Under the pieces are notes generated by a model, which was given only the letters and a program-made list of their open reading frames with translations, was not told the DNA's origin and did not search any database. From Methylorubrum aminovorans (GTDB taxonomy: Bacteria > Pseudomonadota > Alphaproteobacteria > Rhizobiales > Beijerinckiaceae), in assembly GCF_022179725.1 (NCBI RefSeq), contig NZ_BPRC01000018.1:1-64000 (forward strand): 64,000 nt of DNA, written 5' to 3'. Shown piece after piece: positions 59,473-64,000 of the stretch (positions are counted from its first letter, which is position 1; every line of letters starts with the position of its first letter). Position numbers and translations under genes: made by a program.

Positions 59473-59968
59473 AGGGTGTCTCCGTGTCTGGGGTGAGCTC
59501 AGGAGAATCTAGGGGGACTCCGCGGTCAACGGGGTGACGCAGGGGACGGTTAAGGCATCCCTGGCCGCCGGAGCCCGCGGAAGGCCCCGCAGGCCGACGT
59601 CAGGCGCACGTCGGCCCGCTGTCGGACCGACGTCGGCCCGTGTGCGCCTTCCAGCGTAAGAGAAAAATAAGAATGCTTAAGCGACTCTCGCGACTCAATA
59701 AAAGGCGGATTTTTGGCCTTAGTGAGTTCGTGGGAGAATCGTTACACAGTTTTTTAGGGTATTCCCGCCCCATCCCGAGAGCCCCCTCAGTACCGGCGGG
59801 ATCGGCCGCCCTACCCGGCTCTGATAACCTTGTGGATATGGTCGGATCCAGATGCGGTCGTGCGGCCTATTATCGGGGCGATTGAAATTCACTCCGAAGT
59901 CTGTCCCCCCGTTACTCATATAGAATGAAACGAAAGTCTCAACGATTTTTGGGTGGAGCGCGTGCGCC
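59473..59968. other. A+T-rich regulatory-looking region with repeat cluster
   Basis: About 500 bp. It contains the GTCGG repeats at 59592-59639, then a strongly A+T-rich segment (59655-59770), and TATACT at 59970-59975. A short open frame at 59640-59885 has no coding character. The layout (repeats, then an A+T-rich stretch) is reminiscent of a plasmid-type origin or a divergent control region, without further support. Confidence 0.35.
59592..59639. repeat. Cluster of ACGTCGGCCCG repeats
   Basis: ACGTCGGCCCG occurs at 59607-59617 and 59629-59639, 22 bp apart (two helical turns). An inverted GCCGACGTC lies at 59592-59600, and CCGACGTCGG at 59626-59635 is a perfect palindrome. Likely protein-binding sites. 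Confidence 0.55.
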
Positions 59969-60193
59969 CTATACTGTGCACGTGCTCCGCCCTCCCCCCT
60001 GTGCTTCAGGCAGCTGATAGCGGACAGCGATGTCGATGCCCGAAAGATTTGCGTCCTGCGTCTGGGGGCAGATGCGGGCGAAGCTGTCCCCGACGGCGAT
60101 CGCCAGGTTGGCGTTCGTCTGCATCAGGAACGTGCCGTTCTTCGATCCGGCCGCGAAGATTATGCTGGTGATGACGAGATTGTTCACGGTCAT
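59969..60193 (-). CDS. Possible small protein in a decayed region
   Basis: A 74-residue frame starting at ATG 60193 (MTVNNLVITSIIFAAGSKNG) with balanced composition (ANLAIAVGDSFARICPQTQD) unlike the Arg-rich shadow frames around it. No good ribosome binding site. It may be the intact last gene, or the distal part, of the degraded operon at 60200-60510. Confidence 0.35.
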   Translation of the reverse strand: MTVNNLVITSIIFAAGSKNGTFLMQTNANLAIAVGDSFARICPQTQDANLSGIDIAVRYQLPEAQGGGRSTCTV

Positions 60194-60199
60194 CGGGAT

Positions 60200-60510
60200 C
60201 GGGCCTCCGCCGCCGGGGCCACGTCGCAGTAGGCGACCGTGCCATAAAACTTGGGACGAACCGGCCCTTGCGGGCGAACCGGCGGCGGCAGAGCCAGCTG
60301 GACGCGGCCGGCTTGCCGAAAGCGGCGTAGGTGATCTCGTCCGTGCCCTCCGGCGCGTTGTAGCTGTGCTGGGTCAATCTATGACGACGCCGGTCAGGGC
60401 GAACTGGACCGCCCGCGGGAAGCGGGTGAGGCCGAAGCTCTGGAAAGCCTGCGCTTCGCGCTCCGCCTCGGCCACGTCGACCCGCACCGCCAGCGACACC
60501 TGCACCCCCT
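60200..60510 (-). pseudogene. Frameshifted remnant gene(s)
   Basis: On the minus strand one frame reads VQVSLAVRVDVAEAEREAQA...FPRAVQFALTGVVID and then stops. The next frame resumes at once with QHSYNAPEGTDEITYAAFGK. Both pieces have natural residue composition, so this looks like one reading frame broken by a small indel near 60375, followed by further decay. Family not recognised; the style suggests phage structural protein. Confidence 0.35.
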
Positions 60511-60674
60511 ATGGGAAAAATAGCCGCCGGAGTTTCCTCGACGGCGGCCTCACAGTTCCAGTCACATTGATTCGCTAAGCGAGGCTCCGTGCCAGTTCGG
60601 ATTCCAGCAAATGCGCCGTGAACAACAAGAGTCTTGGGAGCCACGCGGACCGACCTCCGCGTCGCACCATGGCC

Positions 60675-61040
60675 CTAGGCCGCGGGGGCGGCGGGCCGGG
60701 TCAGAGCGGCGCCAAGTCGCTCCCTGATCGCAGCCTCAGCCTCGGGCACATCGGAGCCGAGCGCGTGGCGGGCGATGCGGATGACGTCGCCGACCGGCAC
60801 CGCCGGTGAGCGCTGGCCGGTCTCTTCGCGCAGCTGGCGGTGGCGCTCGACCATCGCGTCCACCAGCGCGTCGGCGACGCCGAGGCGGGCGCGCAGGGCC
60901 TCGGCCTCGGCCGCGGCGGCCTGCAGTGCGAGGCGCTCGGCGTTGCGCCGGTCGCGCGACGCCTGAGCCCGGCGACGGGCCCCGGCCATGCGGCGGGCGC
61001 GGCGGGTAGAGGGGTGGGTCTCGGTGGGCTGGTGGGGCAC
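60675..61040 (-). CDS. Hypothetical helical element protein
   Basis: A 121-residue protein. GTG 61040 has GGAG 8 bp upstream. A basic N-terminus (STRRARRMAGARRRAQASRD) leads into an Ala/Arg-rich coiled coil (ERLALQAAAAEAEALRARLG) and a C-terminal helical domain (VGDVIRIARHALGSDVPEAE). No known family. May bind nucleic acid through the basic N-terminus. Confidence 0.5.
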   Translation of the reverse strand: MPHQPTETHPSTRRARRMAGARRRAQASRDRRNAERLALQAAAAEAEALRARLGVADALVDAMVERHRQLREETGQRSPAVPVGDVIRIARHALGSDVPEAEAAIRERLGAALTRPAAPAA

Positions 61041-61152
61041 GTGCGGATCTCCAAGCGTGACGTACGCAGGGATCCTCGGCCTGCGCCTAGCAAGGATCAA
61101 CGGCCGGGGCACGTGCGGCCCGTGGAGTTAGACCCGTTTGATTTCGTCATGA

Positions 61153-61260
61153 GTGCAGGTCGACCGGCGCGCGGCGATCGAGATCTTGGACGAGGCGTTG
61201 GCGCGGCTCAACGTGGCCGAGGCGGAGATGGCGCATGCGAGAGCGCTTGGCGCGGCTTGA
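61153..61260 (+). pseudogene. Short helical reading frame, probably a gene fragment
   Basis: GTG 61153 opens a 35-codon frame (VQVDRRAAIEILDEALARLN) with amphipathic-helix periodicity and a stop at 61260. It is too short to judge; it is probably the 3' end of a disrupted gene. The rest of 61041-61432 shows nothing else. Confidence 0.25.
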
Positions 61261-61432
61261 GGAACGGGACGCCGGTATCCGGACGCGTCCCGCGATGCGA
61301 CATGACGATCTTATACCGACGCAACTGGAGGATCTTAGGGATAGACGGTGAAAACCCTCGTCGCGTCCCGAGGGTCCGCAGAGGGTGGGGCACGATCGCG
61401 CGGCCCGGCCCGCGCGACCGCTTAAGACCCAA

Positions 61433-63865
61433 TCACGCCGCGATCGCCCTATCCTCGACGAAGGTCCTCGGATCCCAGCGGTGGGTGGTCTGGCCGATGG
61501 CATTGCGTCCCAGTTCGATGACGTAGAGGCGATCGCCCTCGAAGGCCGGGCTGAGTTCGAGCGCCAGATAGTCGAAAAGCGATCGCTCGTGGACGGCGAT
61601 GACGACCTGACGCCTCATCTGCTTGGAGAAGGTCCTCAACAGAGCGGCGAACTGGGCGATGTGCACCTCGTCCATGCTCTGCACGGGATCGTCGATCACC
61701 AGGCACGGCAGCCTCGCGTCCACCGATAGATGGAGAGCCAGGAAAAGCGTCAGGGCGGCGGTGTTCAGATTCCCGGCGCTCAGCATCGCCTGAGGATTGC
61801 CGCCCTTTCCCCCCTGGCGGTGATGCGTCTCCAGGACGGCTTCGATCTCCGTTCCGGCGCCCTCGGGAATGGCGAAGGCTGGAATGAACGGCTCCTCGGG
61901 TGCGAGACGGACGAAAAGGTCCCGCCAGATGGCGTTGAGCTCGTCGTTGAATGCCTTCCGGACGACGCGGCCTCTCGCTTCGCGCGTCTGCCTCATGAGA
62001 TCCTTGGCGAGTTCGATGAGCTTGTCAGCCTCGTCCTTCCTGCGCCGCAGCGCCAGAAGTGTTTTCTCGACCTCGTCCCGTCGGACCTTCCGATCGGCGA
62101 TTTTGCGCGTCAGGGCGATGAGGGACGCCACCGTGTCGGCCGCTTGCCTGCGCGCGCGCTGGCGCTCGTTCAGCGCCGCCTCTCGCTCCTCGATCCGCGT
62201 TCTCACGCGCACGAGGAGCTCTGACGTCGGCACCCCGTCGAGGGAGGGCCCGTCCAACTGCTGCCACAAACCGTCTAGCTTGTCGCGTAGCGTGAGCACG
62301 GCCTGTTCAGCGTTGCGCATGGCGGCCAGGGCGCCGGCGACACGCGCCACCTCGCTGCGACAGCGATCGCCGTCCTGCATCAGAGGCATCGCATCGCCAA
62401 GCTGGCGCGAGACCTCCCCAAGATCCGCCGCCCGCGCCTTCGCCCGGCTCAGGTCGGGCTCCGGCAGAAGCTGGGACTGTGTCGTCGCCAGCTGGCGTTC
62501 GAGTTGAGCGGCGGCGGTTACGGTGTTACCGTGATCCTTCGCGAGCGACTGCAAGCGTCCGGCCTGTTCCACGAGGCGACCGATCTTGGCCGAGAGATGC
62601 GCCGCCAGCGATGTGCCGCCGAAGTCCCGATCGCAGACGGGACAGGTATCGCCGTGGATGTGCGAGGCGAGTTCGGACAACGCCTTGGCATAGGCCTCGT
62701 TCGTTCCGGATGCCTCGTTGATCTGACTGTCTAGCCGAGCGATGCGCGTGCGCGCCTCCTGAAGCTCCCGCGTAAGGGCGTCCCGACGCTCCAGGCCCGC
62801 CTCATGGGCGCCGAGCACACCTTCGAGGCGCCTCAGGTCGGTCTCGGCGCGCGCGCCGAACGATCGGGCGCGCTCGGCATAACCGCTCTCGCCCGACAGG
62901 GCGAAGTCCGCGAACAGGGTCCCGGAACGGCCGAGCAGCTCCTCGATGCGCTCGCCATCGCGTCCTGTCCAGGCGTCTAACGCGACCCGCGCGCGCTGTC
63001 CCTCGGCCTCCAGCGTTTCTCGTTCGGCGATCCCGGGAACGGTGCTTGCCTGTTTCCAGACCATCTCGGAGACATCGACCTCCCGCCTCGCTCGGACGAG
63101 TTCGGTTAGTGCCGCTTCCTCCACATCGAGCGCCAACGATCGGCCGAGATCCTGGAGGTTCGCGGAATCGTCCCCGAGCGTCGTCTCGGGGAACGACGCG
63201 TCGACGAGCGACATGCGCTCGCGCAGCTCGCCTCGGAGCGCCGAGAGGCTGGCCGAGGCTTCGAGGGCCTCGCGGTCGATCTCCGCCAGGACCTTCTCCT
63301 GCAAGGGGATGTCCTCCCGGACCTTCCCATAGGCCGGGACCGGTCCCTTCAGGCGGGAGATGTGTCCAGCGGAACCGAGGCCGTTGATGATCGCCTCCAT
63401 GCGATCCAGCCCGAGTAGTTCCTTGACGAAGCGTGTGAGGGGCGATTGCGACTTCCGTTCGGTGTGCTGGTAGATCTCAAGCAGACGTCCGAGCGTCGAC
63501 TGCGCCAGATAGCTTCGCTCGCTGAAGAAGGCGGCATCCGCCGCGCCGAGGATCGGATCGCCCGTCACACCCCGGGCCGTAACCCTAATATCGCCGGTTC
63601 GAATGGTTCCGTCGAGGGCGGCCACGTCGAGACGCACCCGTCCGAACTCCCGGTCACGGTGGGGCAGGTAGGCGAGATAATCGGGTTCGGCACGGGACAG
63701 CGAAGGCACTGCACCGGTGAGCGCCAACTCGATGGCCGACAGGAGGCTCGTCTTGCCGGCGCCGTTCGGTCCGTGGATCAGCACGATCGGCGCATCCAGC
63801 GAGACGTTGACCTCGCCGGCGATGCTGCGGAAGTTCTCGACGTGGAGGGACTTCAACCAAGTCAT
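61433..63865 (-). CDS. Rad50/SMC-like zinc-hook ATPase, candidate defence protein
   Basis: An 810-residue protein. The N-terminal half-ATPase has Walker A GPNGAGKTS (residues 32-40) in LHVENFRSIAGEV...LIHGPNGAGKTSLLSAIE. Long coiled coils flank a zinc hook with C408 and C411 (GDTCPVCDRDFGG). The C-terminal half-ATPase has an ABC-like signature near residue 695 (MLSAGNLNTAALTLFLALHL) and Walker B at about 721-733 (CLVIDDPVQSMDE), with the switch His in VVIAVHERSLF. ATG 63865 overlaps the upstream stop (ATGA). A non-housekeeping Rad50-type ATPase as the last gene of an island operon fits the SMC subunit of Lamassu; DndD-like or ABC-three-component ATPases are alternatives. Confidence 0.85.
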   Translation of the reverse strand: MTWLKSLHVENFRSIAGEVNVSLDAPIVLIHGPNGAGKTSLLSAIELALTGAVPSLSRAEPDYLAYLPHRDREFGRVRLDVAALDGTIRTGDIRVTARGVTGDPILGAADAAFFSERSYLAQSTLGRLLEIYQHTERKSQSPLTRFVKELLGLDRMEAIINGLGSAGHISRLKGPVPAYGKVREDIPLQEKVLAEIDREALEASASLSALRGELRERMSLVDASFPETTLGDDSANLQDLGRSLALDVEEAALTELVRARREVDVSEMVWKQASTVPGIAERETLEAEGQRARVALDAWTGRDGERIEELLGRSGTLFADFALSGESGYAERARSFGARAETDLRRLEGVLGAHEAGLERRDALTRELQEARTRIARLDSQINEASGTNEAYAKALSELASHIHGDTCPVCDRDFGGTSLAAHLSAKIGRLVEQAGRLQSLAKDHGNTVTAAAQLERQLATTQSQLLPEPDLSRAKARAADLGEVSRQLGDAMPLMQDGDRCRSEVARVAGALAAMRNAEQAVLTLRDKLDGLWQQLDGPSLDGVPTSELLVRVRTRIEEREAALNERQRARRQAADTVASLIALTRKIADRKVRRDEVEKTLLALRRRKDEADKLIELAKDLMRQTREARGRVVRKAFNDELNAIWRDLFVRLAPEEPFIPAFAIPEGAGTEIEAVLETHHRQGGKGGNPQAMLSAGNLNTAALTLFLALHLSVDARLPCLVIDDPVQSMDEVHIAQFAALLRTFSKQMRRQVVIAVHERSLFDYLALELSPAFEGDRLYVIELGRNAIGQTTHRWDPRTFVEDRAIAA

Positions 63866-64000
63866 TCGGGCACCCCCCCTTCGTTCTCGGGCTCGGGTTC
63901 GAGGATCGCGTTGAGCGCATCGTGGAAACGCATCCGTACGTTGTCCTCGCCGAGTGCGGAGGCCTCGACCAAGGCCGTGGCGATCGCGACGTCCGGCAGG
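63862..64000 (-). CDS. C-terminal end of the gene upstream of the Rad50-like ATPase
   Basis: The frame on the minus strand enters from the right edge (LPDVAIATALVEASALGEDN), continues VRMRFHDALNAILEPEPENE and stops with TGA at 63864-63862, inside an ATGA overlap with the ATPase start. Only 45 codons are visible. Tight coupling means the two products probably work together; in Lamassu the small LmuC-type protein occupies this place. Family cannot be determined from this fragment. Confidence 0.7.
   Translation of the reverse strand, partial: LPDVAIATALVEASALGEDNVRMRFHDALNAILEPEPENEGGVPE

Noticed and set aside
59640..59885. An 81-codon open frame in the A+T-rich region
   Set aside because: No ribosome binding site or conserved-looking segment; it crosses the repeat and regulatory-looking DNA.
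1..64000. CRISPR arrays
   Set aside because: No set of regularly spaced direct repeats was seen; the repeated motifs found are palindromic intergenic elements, tandem duplications or coding repeats.

Overview
This 64 kb window is very GC-rich (roughly two-thirds G+C by eye) and looks like the chromosome of a methylotrophic alphaproteobacterium of the Methylobacterium/Methylorubrum group. The reasons are a lanthanide-type methanol dehydrogenase (XoxF, with its DYD metal signature), an RpoH/CarD/FdxA cluster of rhizobiales type, DUF4170 and DUF1328 proteins, EcfG-like stress promoters and the dispersed palindromes common in this order. The genus is inferred from protein resemblance only; no search was run.

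Left accessory region (1-7230): a pile-up of IS5-family insertion sequences, an unusually A+T-rich secreted RTX/DUF4214 protein, IS3-type debris, a truncated unknown gene, and the int-proximal end of an integrative element (MerR-like regulator with a palindromic operator, small protein, tyrosine recombinase). The recombinase ends 12 bp from the 3' end of a tRNA-Arg(ACG) gene; tRNA-Pro(CGG) follows.

Core chromosome (7230-52600): LysR regulator; rpoH-like sigma factor, carD and fdxA; acuI and a GreA/GreB factor; a solitary xoxF divergent from a MoxY/MoxX-like two-component pair; prs; xseA; the overlapping pair purD-tadA followed by an SDR; a PAS-PAS-GGDEF-EAL protein; a DUF1328 membrane protein behind a textbook EcfG promoter; an Rlu/Rsu pseudouridine synthase with a 370-residue disordered tail, and rsmD; a three-gene unit pairing two exported NAD(P)-type enzymes with a nucleotide-exchange transporter; an RND efflux pair; an isochorismatase-like hydrolase; a four-gene translationally coupled unit (acyl-CoA dehydrogenase, methyltransferase, cytochrome b, SoxC/YedY-like molybdoenzyme) facing a BtuFCD/MolABC-type importer; an epoxide-hydrolase-like enzyme; and a secreted Arg/Gly-rich repeat protein.

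Right accessory region (about 52640 to beyond 64000): a second integrative element. Its left end carries a tmRNA-3'-end-like attachment core next to a terminator hairpin, then a tyrosine recombinase, a metallophosphoesterase, a run of mostly unrecognised small genes (two with helix-turn-helix character), decayed reading frames, repeat clusters, and at the right edge an operon ending in a Rad50/SMC-like zinc-hook ATPase translationally coupled to an upstream gene that leaves the window. That operon is the best candidate for a defence system (Lamassu-like or a related ABC-ATPase system).
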